A stretch of DNA of 64,000 nt, from assembly GCF_000317285.1 (NCBI RefSeq), contig NZ_AJLN01000063.1, positions 62,001-126,000 on the forward strand, in the 5' to 3' direction. A model generated the notes under the pieces. That model searched no databases, was not told the origin of the DNA, and saw only the letters and a list, made by a program, of their open reading frames with translations. The DNA comes from Chlorogloeopsis fritschii PCC 6912. GTDB taxonomy: Bacteria > Cyanobacteriota > Cyanobacteriia > Cyanobacteriales > Nostocaceae. Positions 26,962-35,730 of this stretch are shown piece after piece (position 1 is the stretch's first letter; every line of letters starts with the position of its first letter). The position numbers and the translations under genes are program-made.

Positions 26962-27951
26962 TCACCGTACTCGCACCCCCAACTTCTCATCCCAGTGCAG
27001 TGGTTTTGCAGCTTTTGGTAAAGGAGACTCCGGAATCTGATTTACCGATACGCCATATTTCCAATTCGGCGGACAAATAGCAATATAGCGCGCATAGCCT
27101 CCAGTACCGCCTTGGAATTTCGGGTAGCCAATTGCCACGAGCGCCCCTGCTTCTGGTATTTTATCCAAATTGGCGACGCCTTCAGCTTGAGCATAACCGT
27201 TGTGCAGCAGCCAAGCTTCTCCTTCTAAATTGGGTGTAGTATCAGTATCGAGTGGCTCATGCCCGTGAAATAAAATCTGTCGTTGTAGATGCAAAAACTT
27301 GAGAGCCTCAAGCTTCACGCCAGGAAATTGTTTTCTTTTAGCTAGTTCTGGGTTTGGCCATTCCTTAGACCAATCGGAGCGTACAAATACAACTGATCCA
27401 GCAGGAATCTTACCATGTTTCTTTTCCCACTCTAAGATATCTGCTACGCTCAAGTGATAACCTGGATTTTTAGTTACTTTGTCCTGAATTGGAATTACTA
27501 TTAACGGACGAATCGTATAAGTGGGAGGTAACTCATCAATTGCTGGATAGTTTGGTGCCCAATGAGCAGGTGGATCTAGCTGAGTTCCCAGTTGATCGGT
27601 AGATAAATCATAGTGTGTTGCCTCAAAGCCATCTGTTTTATAGGTGTATGGCTTGCCAGTTTTGGGATTGACGCTAGGCGCAAAGGTAGACGAGCCAAAA
27701 CCTACCCAGACAGGAATTTGTGGAGTAATGGTATGAGTTAAGTCTACATACTTAGCTTGCTGAAGCGATCGCTGATAAACTTGCCACAAACTTAAATCGT
27801 CGCTGGGCTGTTTTGCACCTACTGCTGAGGAAATAAAGACGAGCAACACTGGTAAACAAATTACAGTCAATAAAAGTTTGGTACTGGGTTGGCTAGCAAA
27901 TTTCCATAAAAACTGTAGACAATACTTAATATAACTTAAATTAGTTTTCAT
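26962..27951 (-). CDS. exported cyclase-family (kynurenine formamidase-like) protein
   Basis: 329 residues. A long N-terminal hydrophobic segment (residues 26-46, KLLLTVICLPVLLVFISSAV) looks like a signal peptide or anchor. The mature part has the cyclase-family opening YVDLTHTITPQIPVWVGFGS and the metal-site region LSTDQLGTQLDPPAHWAPNY. Family members usually read HxGTHxDxPxH; here both histidines before the Asp are Gln (QLGTQLDPPAH). Later motifs SVVFVRSDWSKEW and ILFHGHEPLDTD are kept. Substrate unknown. Confidence 0.8.
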   Translation of the reverse strand: MKTNLSYIKYCLQFLWKFASQPSTKLLLTVICLPVLLVFISSAVGAKQPSDDLSLWQVYQRSLQQAKYVDLTHTITPQIPVWVGFGSSTFAPSVNPKTGKPYTYKTDGFEATHYDLSTDQLGTQLDPPAHWAPNYPAIDELPPTYTIRPLIVIPIQDKVTKNPGYHLSVADILEWEKKHGKIPAGSVVFVRSDWSKEWPNPELAKRKQFPGVKLEALKFLHLQRQILFHGHEPLDTDTTPNLEGEAWLLHNGYAQAEGVANLDKIPEAGALVAIGYPKFQGGTGGYARYIAICPPNWKYGVSVNQIPESPLPKAAKPLHWDEKLGVRVR

Positions 27952-28150
27952 ATTTTTTATTAAAAAATATTACATCTAAATTTTTCAGTTTGAATCAAGT
28001 CCTTACATATTTGCTGAATTACTCCTGAGGGATTTATATATCATTATTTGTTGCGAACTCATCTATTTTTAATCAAACTATCATTTCTCATTAGGATGCA
28101 TAACAAATACTTGAAATAGCTCATCAGATTTTTGCAGGAAAATATTAATT

Positions 28151-30853
28151 ATGGTCAGCTTAACAGCAGAAGAAAAAAGGTTGCAGGAAGCACGCGATCG
28201 CAAGGTGCATTGGAAGCGCTGGGGGCCATATTTAAGTGATCGCCAGTGGGGTACAGTCAGGGAAGATTATAGTGCCACAGGTTCAGCTTGGGATTATTTT
28301 CCGCATGAGCAGGCGCGATCACGTGCCTATCGCTGGGGTGAAGATGGTATTGCTGGTATTTGCGATCGTTATCAGAGACTGTGTTTTGCGATCGCGCTTT
28401 GGAATGGTGAAGACTCTATTCTCAAAGAACGCTTGTTTGGTTTAACAGGCAATGAAGGCAATCACGGGGAAGACGTCAAAGAATATTATTTTTACCTAGA
28501 CAACACCCCTACCCATTCCTATATGAAATGTCTGTATAAATATCCCCACAGAGCATTTCCCTATTCTCAATTAATAGAGGAAAATCGTCGCCGCAGTCGC
28601 CAAGAGCTAGAATTTGAATTGTTAGATACTGGTATTTTCAACGAAGACCGATACTTTGATATTTTTGTTGAGTATGCCAAAAATTCAACCGATGATATTC
28701 TCATTCAAATTAGTGTTATCAACCGGGGACAAGAAGCAAAAACACTCCATCTATTACCTACCCTTTGGTTTAGAAATACTTGGACTTGGAACGGGAAACA
28801 AGATAAACCATCTCTAAAAGAAGTAAGCTCTGACATATCTACAATAGAAGCTTTTCACTCTAATTTAGGTAAAAGATGGCTGTACTGTCAAAAAGCCACG
28901 GAAATTTTATTTATAGAAAATGAAACAAATCATGAAAAATTATTTGGTGTTAGCAATACCTCTCGCTACGTCAAAGATGGAATTAATGATTATATAGTGC
29001 ATGAACAAAAAGCAGCTGTAAATCCAAATCAAATCGGAACTAAAGCGGCTGCACATTATATATTAAATGTTGGTGCGGGTGAAACAAAAATAGTTCAATT
29101 ACGCCTAACTAATGAACTTTGTTTGACACCTTTTGGAGATGAATTTAACAATATTTTTGCCACTCGCCAACGCGAAGCCGACGAATTTTATCAGCGCATC
29201 ACTCCTTTTTCGTTGCCAGAAGATATGCGAACAGTGCAGCGACAAGCTTTTGCTGGAATGTTGTGGAGTAAGCAATATTATCAATTTACTATCGATGAAT
29301 GGATAAATGGCGATCCGGCAGAGCCATCTCCACCAAATGAACGCAAACAGGGCAGAAATAACGAGTGGATTCACCTCAATAACGAAGATATTCTTTCCAT
29401 GCCCGACAAATGGGAGTATCCCTACTACTGCGCCTGGGATTTAGCCTTCCACACCATTCCCTTAGCGATGATCGATCCTGACTTTGCCAAGGAGCAATTA
29501 ATTTTATTAACACGGGAATGGTATATGCATCCTAACGGACAAATTCCTGCTTATGAATGGGCTTTTAGTGATGTTAACCCACCCGTCCATGCATGGGCGG
29601 CATGGCGCGTTTATAAAATCGAGCAAAAAATGTATGGGCGGGCAGATAAACATTTTCTAGAAAGAGTATTTCAGAAGTTATTGCTTAACTTTACTTGGTG
29701 GGTAAATCGCAAAGATGTGGAAGGTAAGAACGTCTTTCAAGGAGGTTTTTTAGGTTTAGATAATATTGGAGTTTTTGACAGGAGTAAAGAGCTGCCAACA
29801 GGGGGACACATTGACCAATCTGATGGTACAAGTTGGATGGGGATGTACTGTTTAAATATGTTGGCGATCGCTCTAGAGCTTGCTCAATCAAATTCCAATT
29901 ATGAAGACATTGCCACAAAGTTTTTTGAGCATTTTCTCTATATTGCTGATGCGATGAATCACATTGGTGATGAAGGTACAGAACTATGGGACGAAAAAGA
30001 TGGTTTTTATTATGATGTTCTACATTTACCTAACAACCATAATTTAACTTTAAAAGTACGTTCACTGGTGGGATTGATTCCACTTTTTGCTGTGGAAACT
30101 TTAGAACCAGATACTTTAGCAGCACTTCCTAATTTTAAAACTCGTCTGGAGTGGTTTATTACAAATCGCCCTAAATTGCGTCAAAATGTCGCTTGTATGG
30201 AAACGAGGGGTGTAGGCGCAAGAAGATTACTGGCAATAGTCAACCGTGATAAATTGCGGTGTATTCTGCAAAAAATGCTGGATGAAACAGAATTTTTATC
30301 AGAGTATGGAATTCGTTCAGTTTCCAAATATCATGCTGATAATCCTTATGTTTTTCATGCTAACAATTCTGAATATCGAGTAGATTACGAACCAGCAGAA
30401 TCTAATAGCGGTTTATTTGGTGGTAATTCTAATTGGCGCGGCCCAATTTGGTTTCCAGTAAATTATCTGATTATTGAGTCACTACAAAAATTCTATCATT
30501 ACCTGGGAGATGATTTTAAAGTGGAATGTCCCACTGGTTCAGGTAAATATATAAATCTCTGGGAAGTAGCTTGTGAATTATCACAAAGGCTCATCAAAAT
30601 TTTCATAAACAATGAAGCTGGCAATCGTCCTGTGTTTGGTGGAATGCAAAAATTTCAAACAGATCCACATTGGCATGATTTAATTCTTTTCAATGAATAT
30701 TTTCATGGAGATAATGGAGCGGGAATTGGCGCAAGTCATCAAACAGGATGGACTGGTTTAGTAGCAAAACTCATCCAACAGGTAGGAGAATATAGCGGGG
30801 AAAATCAACCTGGAGAAATGAAAAAAAGTCAGGTTAAATCTGTTGCAATGTAA
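28151..30853 (+). CDS. GH63-family glucosidase-like protein
   Basis: 900 residues with no signal peptide. The N-terminal part opens [20 protein letters not shown]. The C-terminal (alpha/alpha)6 barrel contains [38 protein letters not shown] and [18 protein letters not shown], signatures of the GH63 clade related to bacterial glucosidases and mannosylglycerate hydrolases. Probable cytosolic alpha-glycoside hydrolase; the substrate (for example a glucosylated compatible solute) is not determinable. It stands alone, followed by repeats and a hairpin at 31059. Confidence 0.85.
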   Translation: MVSLTAEEKRLQEARDRKVHWKRWGPYLSDRQWGTVREDYSATGSAWDYFPHEQARSRAYRWGEDGIAGICDRYQRLCFAIALWNGEDSILKERLFGLTGNEGNHGEDVKEYYFYLDNTPTHSYMKCLYKYPHRAFPYSQLIEENRRRSRQELEFELLDTGIFNEDRYFDIFVEYAKNSTDDILIQISVINRGQEAKTLHLLPTLWFRNTWTWNGKQDKPSLKEVSSDISTIEAFHSNLGKRWLYCQKATEILFIENETNHEKLFGVSNTSRYVKDGINDYIVHEQKAAVNPNQIGTKAAAHYILNVGAGETKIVQLRLTNELCLTPFGDEFNNIFATRQREADEFYQRITPFSLPEDMRTVQRQAFAGMLWSKQYYQFTIDEWINGDPAEPSPPNERKQGRNNEWIHLNNEDILSMPDKWEYPYYCAWDLAFHTIPLAMIDPDFAKEQLILLTREWYMHPNGQIPAYEWAFSDVNPPVHAWAAWRVYKIEQKMYGRADKHFLERVFQKLLLNFTWWVNRKDVEGKNVFQGGFLGLDNIGVFDRSKELPTGGHIDQSDGTSWMGMYCLNMLAIALELAQSNSNYEDIATKFFEHFLYIADAMNHIGDEGTELWDEKDGFYYDVLHLPNNHNLTLKVRSLVGLIPLFAVETLEPDTLAALPNFKTRLEWFITNRPKLRQNVACMETRGVGARRLLAIVNRDKLRCILQKMLDETEFLSEYGIRSVSKYHADNPYVFHANNSEYRVDYEPAESNSGLFGGNSNWRGPIWFPVNYLIIESLQKFYHYLGDDFKVECPTGSGKYINLWEVACELSQRLIKIFINNEAGNRPVFGGMQKFQTDPHWHDLILFNEYFHGDNGAGIGASHQTGWTGLVAKLIQQVGEYSGENQPGEMKKSQVKSVAM

Positions 30854-31058
30854 ATAGAAGGCAGAGGGCAGAGGAGCCAGCGCCGCGGGCGGGTTCCCCG
30901 ACTTGGGGCGACTGGCGTGGCAGAAGGTTAAAGAGTTTTTCCTGTCTGCTCTCTTAATAAGCGTAAGGTGGGTAATGTTAAAAACTTAGGATTAGCTGCA
31001 TACGGGCTAAAGAAAGTTTTCGGTAAATAGATGCTGCATTAAAATCAAATTTTGTAAG
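30854..31058. repeat. intergenic repeat with GCCAGCGCCGCGGGCGGG hairpin
   Basis: AGAAGGCAGAGGGCAGAGG is followed by GCCAGCGCCGCGGGCGGG and GGGCGACTGGCGTGGC, a variant of the GGCAGTCGC elements seen at 39335 and 41145. No gene is present. Confidence 0.6.
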
Positions 31059-31084
31059 AACGCGAGTTGTAAGGCTCGCGTTTT
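31059..31084 (+). terminator. probable terminator after the GH63 gene
   Basis: AACGCGAG pairs with CTCGCGTT around an 8-base loop, then TTTTAC. It lies about 205 bases past the GH63 stop, between convergent genes. Confidence 0.55.
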
Positions 31085-31094
31085 ACTTATTTAG

Positions 31095-31182
31095 AACTTA
31101 CGCACAATTTACGGAATAATAAAACCACTCCAGGCACAGAGGACGCGGAATAATAAGAGTTAGAGAAATATTTTGCGTAAGC
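31095..31182. repeat. MITE-like element with ACTTACGCA ends
   Basis: Inverted termini ACTTACGCA and TGCGTAAG. The inside (CCAGGCACAGAGGACGCGG and AGAGAAATATTTTGCG) is the reverse complement, with changes, of the element at 47246-47332. Confidence 0.7.
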
Positions 31183-31224
31183 CCTGTTATTAATAACAAC
31201 CACTACTGTTTTTTGTGATTAGTT

Positions 31225-32730
31225 TTATTTTAAAATCTTACTAGCAGCTGCTTGGCTTTTGATTTTATCGATGACTGCAAAACGAATATCTCGTTTTTTT
31301 GCTATCAATTTGATGCCCGGTTGTTGAAGATTTAAGAAATCTAATCCTTGTTCTTTACCACTGATTAAGAAGTCATTGATAGCAACTTTGTAAGTCTGAT
31401 TGGGGTTAAGGGGTTGATTGTTAATTAGCCAGTTGCCTAAATTAGAGTCTTTACGAACTTTAGCTGTTTGCAGATAGCCACCTGTGCCTTTATTGGCTTG
31501 TCCTTGCTCCAATACTCTTTGCAACAATGCACCGTTCATCTCTACTGCAACAATTTTGCCCCCAAAAGGCAGTATCCGAATCACATCATACTGGGTAACT
31601 GGCCCTGCTGGAATTACATCATCAATCCGAATTGAACCGCCATTGTATACTGCTAAATCTGCATCTTTTACTTCCTTCAACATCGCCTCAGCAATTAATT
31701 CTGTTAAGTTTGTAGATTCATTGCGAACACTAGATTCTAAACCATCTAAGGCAACCGGCACATTCGCAATTACCTGCTCCGGCTCAAATCCACTGGCGCG
31801 AAATGCCTGATAACCCCGTTCCACCCATTGCTTAACTACCTTTGCAATCTTGGAATCTTCGGGAATTTTCTCCGTTATTGGCACCAAACGCGAGTTAATC
31901 TGGAGGTTTTTCTTGATAGTGTTGTAGCTTAACTGGTGAAGGTACACAGTACGGGCATTGGCATCGGCTTTAAAAATTGGCGTAAAATCTCGCCCTCGCC
32001 ACTGTTGAATGTTTTCATGCTCGTGACCACCGAGTATAATATCTATTTCCGGTATTGTTTCTGCTAATTTACGATCTTGCTCGATTGACAGATGGGTAAC
32101 AGCAATCAGAATATCAACTTTACCCTTGAGCGATCGCACCTGTTGTTTAGCAGTTTCAATCGGATCGGTGTAACTAACATACCTAGCTTTATTACTATCA
32201 AGAGTTACGCCAATTAAACCTACCCTTACCACAGCACCGCGATCGCCTTTGACATTAAAGACTATCGAGCGAGGAACACCTTTAAAAGGCTGCCCCTTAC
32301 TGTCTGAGACATTACCAGAAAACCAGCGAAAGCGAGACTCTTTTAATCGTTCGTAGAATAGGTTTTCGGGCAAATCAAACTCATGATTGCCAAAAGTCGC
32401 GTAGTCAAACCCCAAGGCATTCATCACTGCTACCATTTGCTGCCCTGCTAGGGGTATACCGTTAATTTTGGCAGTACCTAAAGCCGAGGGGCTAAAGGCA
32501 TCTCCAGCTAAAAAAGTATAGGTGCGAGGATTTGCCTGATAAAGTTGTTTGCGTAAGGTAGCAACACGTGCCAAACCGCCGCGAGTTCCCCCCTCTACAG
32601 GAGTGATTTCGTAGATGTCATTGAGTTGTAGTAGGTTAATATTTACAATTTCTGCGAGGGCAGGAGTAGTAAAAGCTACTGTTGCTAACACCTGCAAAAC
32701 TATGCTGCACCCCTTCCAGATAAGTTTCAT
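31225..32730 (-). CDS. 5'-nucleotidase / UshA-family metallophosphatase
   Basis: 501 residues with an N-terminal signal (IVLQVLATVAFTTPALAEIV). The metallophosphatase domain has LLQLNDIYEITPVEGGTRGG, ATFGNHEFDLPE and DIILGGHEHEN, the metal-binding acids and histidines. The C-terminal 5'-nucleotidase domain has AVYNGGSIRIDDVIPAGPVT and YDVIRILPFGG. The usual N-terminal DxHG metal motif appears as NDIYE, as in a cyanobacterial subgroup. It probably releases phosphate from nucleotides in the periplasm. Single gene. Confidence 0.93.
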   Translation of the reverse strand: MKLIWKGCSIVLQVLATVAFTTPALAEIVNINLLQLNDIYEITPVEGGTRGGLARVATLRKQLYQANPRTYTFLAGDAFSPSALGTAKINGIPLAGQQMVAVMNALGFDYATFGNHEFDLPENLFYERLKESRFRWFSGNVSDSKGQPFKGVPRSIVFNVKGDRGAVVRVGLIGVTLDSNKARYVSYTDPIETAKQQVRSLKGKVDILIAVTHLSIEQDRKLAETIPEIDIILGGHEHENIQQWRGRDFTPIFKADANARTVYLHQLSYNTIKKNLQINSRLVPITEKIPEDSKIAKVVKQWVERGYQAFRASGFEPEQVIANVPVALDGLESSVRNESTNLTELIAEAMLKEVKDADLAVYNGGSIRIDDVIPAGPVTQYDVIRILPFGGKIVAVEMNGALLQRVLEQGQANKGTGGYLQTAKVRKDSNLGNWLINNQPLNPNQTYKVAINDFLISGKEQGLDFLNLQQPGIKLIAKKRDIRFAVIDKIKSQAAASKILK

Positions 32731-32810
32731 ATTGAGCTTTGAAGAACTCGTACTCTACGGAATTGATTTTAAGGGTTTCAGCGTCGGGAGTAGCAATAAG
32801 AACTATTAAA

Positions 32811-32850
32811 TTTTGGGGATGGGTGGAGTGATGAGGGCGATCGCTTTCAA
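32811..32850 (+). repeat. left imperfect direct repeat flanking the toxin-antitoxin pair
   Basis: TTTTGGGGATGGGTGGAGTG followed by ATGAGGGCGATCGCTTTCAA. It matches 33519-33554 with small gaps, so the two copies bracket the module. Confidence 0.5.
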
Positions 32851-32884
32851 GTAAATTATGCTATGAAGCATTTATCGTCAAAGA

Positions 32885-33229
32885 GTGGAAGCACAACCAA
32901 GGGAGATCCGGAACTATCAGAAAGCAGATGGAAAAAGCCCTTTTGCAGAATGGCTTGATTCTCTTAGAGATATGAGAGCCAGGGTTAAAATAGAGAGAAG
33001 GCTTCAACGAGTTGAGTTAGGTAATCTTGGAGATTATCGCTCTGTTGGAGAAGGAGTTTTTGAACTGAGAATTGATTATGGTTCTGGTTATCGTGTGTAT
33101 TTTGGGCAGATAGGGACAACGATAATACTTCTACTCTGTGGCGGAGATAAAAGTACGCAAGAGCAAGACATTGTTACAGCTAAGAAATATTGGAGAGATT
33201 ATGAAAGAAGTGAAAACGCCTACCAGTAG
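32885..33229 (+). CDS. type II toxin, RelE/HigB-like (PF05973)
   Basis: 114 residues from a GTG start. It contains the phage-derived Gp49-like/HigB core: SPFAEWLDSLRDMRARVKIE, RLQRVELGNLGDYRSVGEGV, FELRIDYGSGYRVYFGQIG and the strand IILLLCGGDKSTQEQDI. Arg and Lys residues that cut mRNA in RelE-like toxins are in matching places (R56, R84-type). The antitoxin start lies inside its 3' end (29-base overlap), a common arrangement for toxin-first modules. It is expected to be a ribosome-linked mRNA interferase; activity is inferred. Confidence 0.88.
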   Translation: MEAQPREIRNYQKADGKSPFAEWLDSLRDMRARVKIERRLQRVELGNLGDYRSVGEGVFELRIDYGSGYRVYFGQIGTTIILLLCGGDKSTQEQDIVTAKKYWRDYERSENAYQ

Positions 33230-33518
33230 TAGTTACCATGATTATTTAATTTCTTCTCTCAAAGATCCCGAACATGCTGCTGCATATATCGGAGTTATGT
33301 TGGAATTAGAAGAAGGGCGCGAACCTGAACTACTACGTTCAGCGTTGAAAGATATTATTGATGCGCGTTTGCTGTCTGATAACCTCTCAGAGGAAGCTAA
33401 ACAACATTACGAAAAACTCGACAAGATACTGTCGGAAACTGGCGGTAATGAAATTTACACTCTAATTGAATTCTTAGATGCGCTGGGATATCGGATTGCG
33501 ATCGCGCCTAAAGATTAA
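33201..33518 (+). CDS. addiction module antidote protein (HI1420/HigA-like)
   Basis: 105 residues from the ATG at 33201. The sequence YLISSLKDPEHAAAYIGVML, then ELLRSALKDIIDAR, matches the antidote family found next to RelE/HigB toxins. The C-terminal part (YEKLDKILSETGGNEIYTLI, EFLDALGYRIAI) is the helix-turn-helix that should bind the module's operator. It overlaps the toxin gene by 29 bases, implying translational coupling. A longer frame from 33138 is not supported. Confidence 0.85.
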   Translation: MKEVKTPTSSSYHDYLISSLKDPEHAAAYIGVMLELEEGREPELLRSALKDIIDARLLSDNLSEEAKQHYEKLDKILSETGGNEIYTLIEFLDALGYRIAIAPKD

Positions 33519-33554
33519 TTTTGAGGATGGGGTGATGAGAGCGATTACGTTTCA
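33519..33554 (+). repeat. right imperfect direct repeat flanking the toxin-antitoxin pair
   Basis: TTTTGAGGATGGGGTGATGA followed by GAGCGATTACGTTTCA, similar to 32811-32850. Both contain a potential start reading MRAI-type residues, so they could alternatively be remnants of a duplicated gene start. Confidence 0.45.
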
Positions 33555-33626
33555 TGAGATAGAAGTAGGCAAGCGTATTGAATTACTATTATGTCTCTCT
33601 ATTCAGCAGAAAATTATTTCCCACAG

Positions 33627-34319
33627 CTAAACTTTATCATGATAGTTTAAGTATTCTTTGTTAACCAAATATAGCTCAATGTTAAGCAATATTTGTCTTA
33701 AATACCTAATTACTTTACTTTTAATTGTTAATAGTTCATCAGCAGTTTTATCTCTTCCTACTTCTGTAAATGACTTTATACCATGTGCTAAATCATTTCT
33801 ATTAGTTTTAATAGTCCATAAATCAGTACCATTTTCTGTCTTAATAGCATTGGTCTTATATGAAAAACCGTATTGACTTGCTATATCCTTAACTAATCTT
33901 CCATCTATATTGCCAGAAAATAGGTCTTCTTTGTCAAAGCAAGCAGAAATGATATCAAGTGAAATCACTGTAATATTATCAAGTATTTTATCAGGGTTAC
34001 ATTTTTTTAGATTTTTGAGTACTACTTTCTTAAGTTCAGGTCTAACTTCATCGAAAGACACTCCTTGGCTGCTCAACTCATCAAATATTGCTTCAATAGC
34101 ATTTCGCATGGTAGATTCAACCAAATTATAGAGTAATAAAAATCCGCTAGCCTTAAGAGTTTTTTCCAAGTCAGAGTCAATATTTCTAATCTTGATTTTT
34201 CCATCTATGCCTTCCATACTCAACTTAGTTGTACCTTGCTCTAGAGTTTTTAGAAAAATAAAATATTTGCTGACTTCTTTAGAGCGTAAGTTGAAATCCT
34301 GAAATAATGTGCTTGTCAT
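33627..34319 (-). CDS. HEPN RNase-like protein (MAE_28990/MAE_18760 type)
   Basis: 230 residues, mostly helical. The HEPN catalytic signature Rx4H appears as R174-N-D-L-A-H179 in TIKTNRNDLAHGIKSF. An upstream helix SGFLLLYNLVESTMRNAIEA carries the conserved Glu and Arg-Asn seen in this HEPN group. HEPN proteins of this kind are predicted metal-independent RNases used in defence and toxin systems. Its ATG overlaps the DUF262 stop (ATGA), so the two are co-translated. The gene is AT-rich compared with neighbours, consistent with transfer. Activity is inferred from the motif. Confidence 0.85.
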   Translation of the reverse strand: MTSTLFQDFNLRSKEVSKYFIFLKTLEQGTTKLSMEGIDGKIKIRNIDSDLEKTLKASGFLLLYNLVESTMRNAIEAIFDELSSQGVSFDEVRPELKKVVLKNLKKCNPDKILDNITVISLDIISACFDKEDLFSGNIDGRLVKDIASQYGFSYKTNAIKTENGTDLWTIKTNRNDLAHGIKSFTEVGRDKTADELLTIKSKVIRYLRQILLNIELYLVNKEYLNYHDKV

Positions 34320-35389
34320 AATTTCCCTAGCAGCTGGCTACGTACATACTCAATACGCTTAATTACTCTCAATCTAGAACTGCTACCATTACCATCAGCT
34401 AATTTCTTAAACTCATCAGAATTTACCCAATTTGTAGTTTGTGGTTTTAAGTCCCTTTTTTCTCTTAAAGCTAGGGCTACACCCACAGAAAGAGACTCAA
34501 ATTTAATTCTAGTTGTTGTTTTAGCATAATCTTTACCTTGGCGAAATCCTTTTGGAAAATATTGTTCTACAAAATCTAGCATTAACAAAAACTCAGTTTG
34601 CATTTTTTCATGCTCACAAGTATTATTTTCATTAGCGGTCTTTAAATATTCATCAAGAAATTCATTTACTTTGTTAGCATTGAAATTATTATAATTATTT
34701 AAAAATGCAAAGAAACGCAATACAAATTCTTGTGGTTCACGCCTATCAATAGCAACTTTAGTAAACGAACATAAATCAAGAAATTTTTTATTTTTCGATA
34801 GTTCATCAATAATTTCAAGGAATGGCCCACGCATTATACCTCTGCGCTTTTCCATCTCGTTCAGTTCAACGCTACCAGTATTAATGCGTTCAAATATATC
34901 TCTTCGTATTTCCTCATCTGCATTTTCGGTAAGTTGGATCATCCGAATGGTAGTTCTTTTGAAGCGTCTTTGACGGGCTAGTGGCAAGTCAGTGAAAATG
35001 AAGCCATTTAGTTTCTCTAATTTCTTTAATCCACTTAAAATGAGTTTATCGTTGAGAAATTCTGCTAAGGTACGGATGCGTTGTGTACCATCAATTATTT
35101 CTAAACGTGCTTCCTCACGGACATCAGCAACGAAAATATAGGGTATTGGCAAACCTAAAAGTACAGACTCAATAAACTTTGATTGCCTTTCCTCATCCCA
35201 AGCTATTTCCCGTTGGTAATCTGGAATGAATAATTCGTTTGTATCGTCATCTAGTCCGTCCTGATACTTCTGAATGAGAATTTCGATGGGATACTCTTTT
35301 GTGTCGTAATCAACAGGCTTCTGCTTCTCGCGAATCTCTGCTTCCGCAGCTTCTCGCATTTCATCCGTTATTTCTAGCTTGGGCGGCAT
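34316..35389 (-). CDS. DUF262 domain protein paired with the HEPN gene
   Basis: 357 residues. The DUF262 core is clear: IPDYQREIAWDEERQSKFIE, SVLLGLPIPYIFVADV and the nucleotide-linked motif LEIIDGTQRIRTLAEFLND (DGTQR where many have DGQQR). A helical C-terminal part follows, with no DUF1524 HNH domain. DUF262 is the NTPase-like ParB-fold half of GmrSD type IV restriction and of other defence proteins. Here the effector would be the HEPN partner, whose start overlaps this stop by four bases. CCAGGTAAG precedes the ATG. The start is firm. Confidence 0.9.
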   Translation of the reverse strand: MPPKLEITDEMREAAEAEIREKQKPVDYDTKEYPIEILIQKYQDGLDDDTNELFIPDYQREIAWDEERQSKFIESVLLGLPIPYIFVADVREEARLEIIDGTQRIRTLAEFLNDKLILSGLKKLEKLNGFIFTDLPLARQRRFKRTTIRMIQLTENADEEIRRDIFERINTGSVELNEMEKRRGIMRGPFLEIIDELSKNKKFLDLCSFTKVAIDRREPQEFVLRFFAFLNNYNNFNANKVNEFLDEYLKTANENNTCEHEKMQTEFLLMLDFVEQYFPKGFRQGKDYAKTTTRIKFESLSVGVALALREKRDLKPQTTNWVNSDEFKKLADGNGSSSRLRVIKRIEYVRSQLLGKL

Positions 35390-35730
35390 ATTTCTTACCT
35401 GGAGTAGTATGTTTCACAGCTTAGGTGAGGAGTGTACACAAGGAAGCTAGGGTTTAACTATTTATATATTGCAGTTAATGTAAAATACATTGCCCTTCCT
35501 TTTAGAGCAAGTATTCCACTACACATTTGCTAATAAAGTAGCTAGATAATAGCTAGCAAAGTAAGATGCAATGCAGAATGTAAAAATAACTGGCTTCTCT
35601 CCGACTTTAAAGAAAACATTTCCCCTTACAGCAACCTCTCAACATCAACTAATCAATTCCCAGTTGTCTCTCAGTCAAAACTCATCTTGGCATGGCTTAA
35701 TAACTTGTAAGCTGACTGACAAGCATCCTC
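35390..35730. other. 341-base intergenic region, no gene seen
   Basis: AT-rich divergent promoter region between the DUF262 operon and the peroxiredoxin fusion. I see no long hairpin, repeat family member or RNA signature. Confidence 0.45.
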
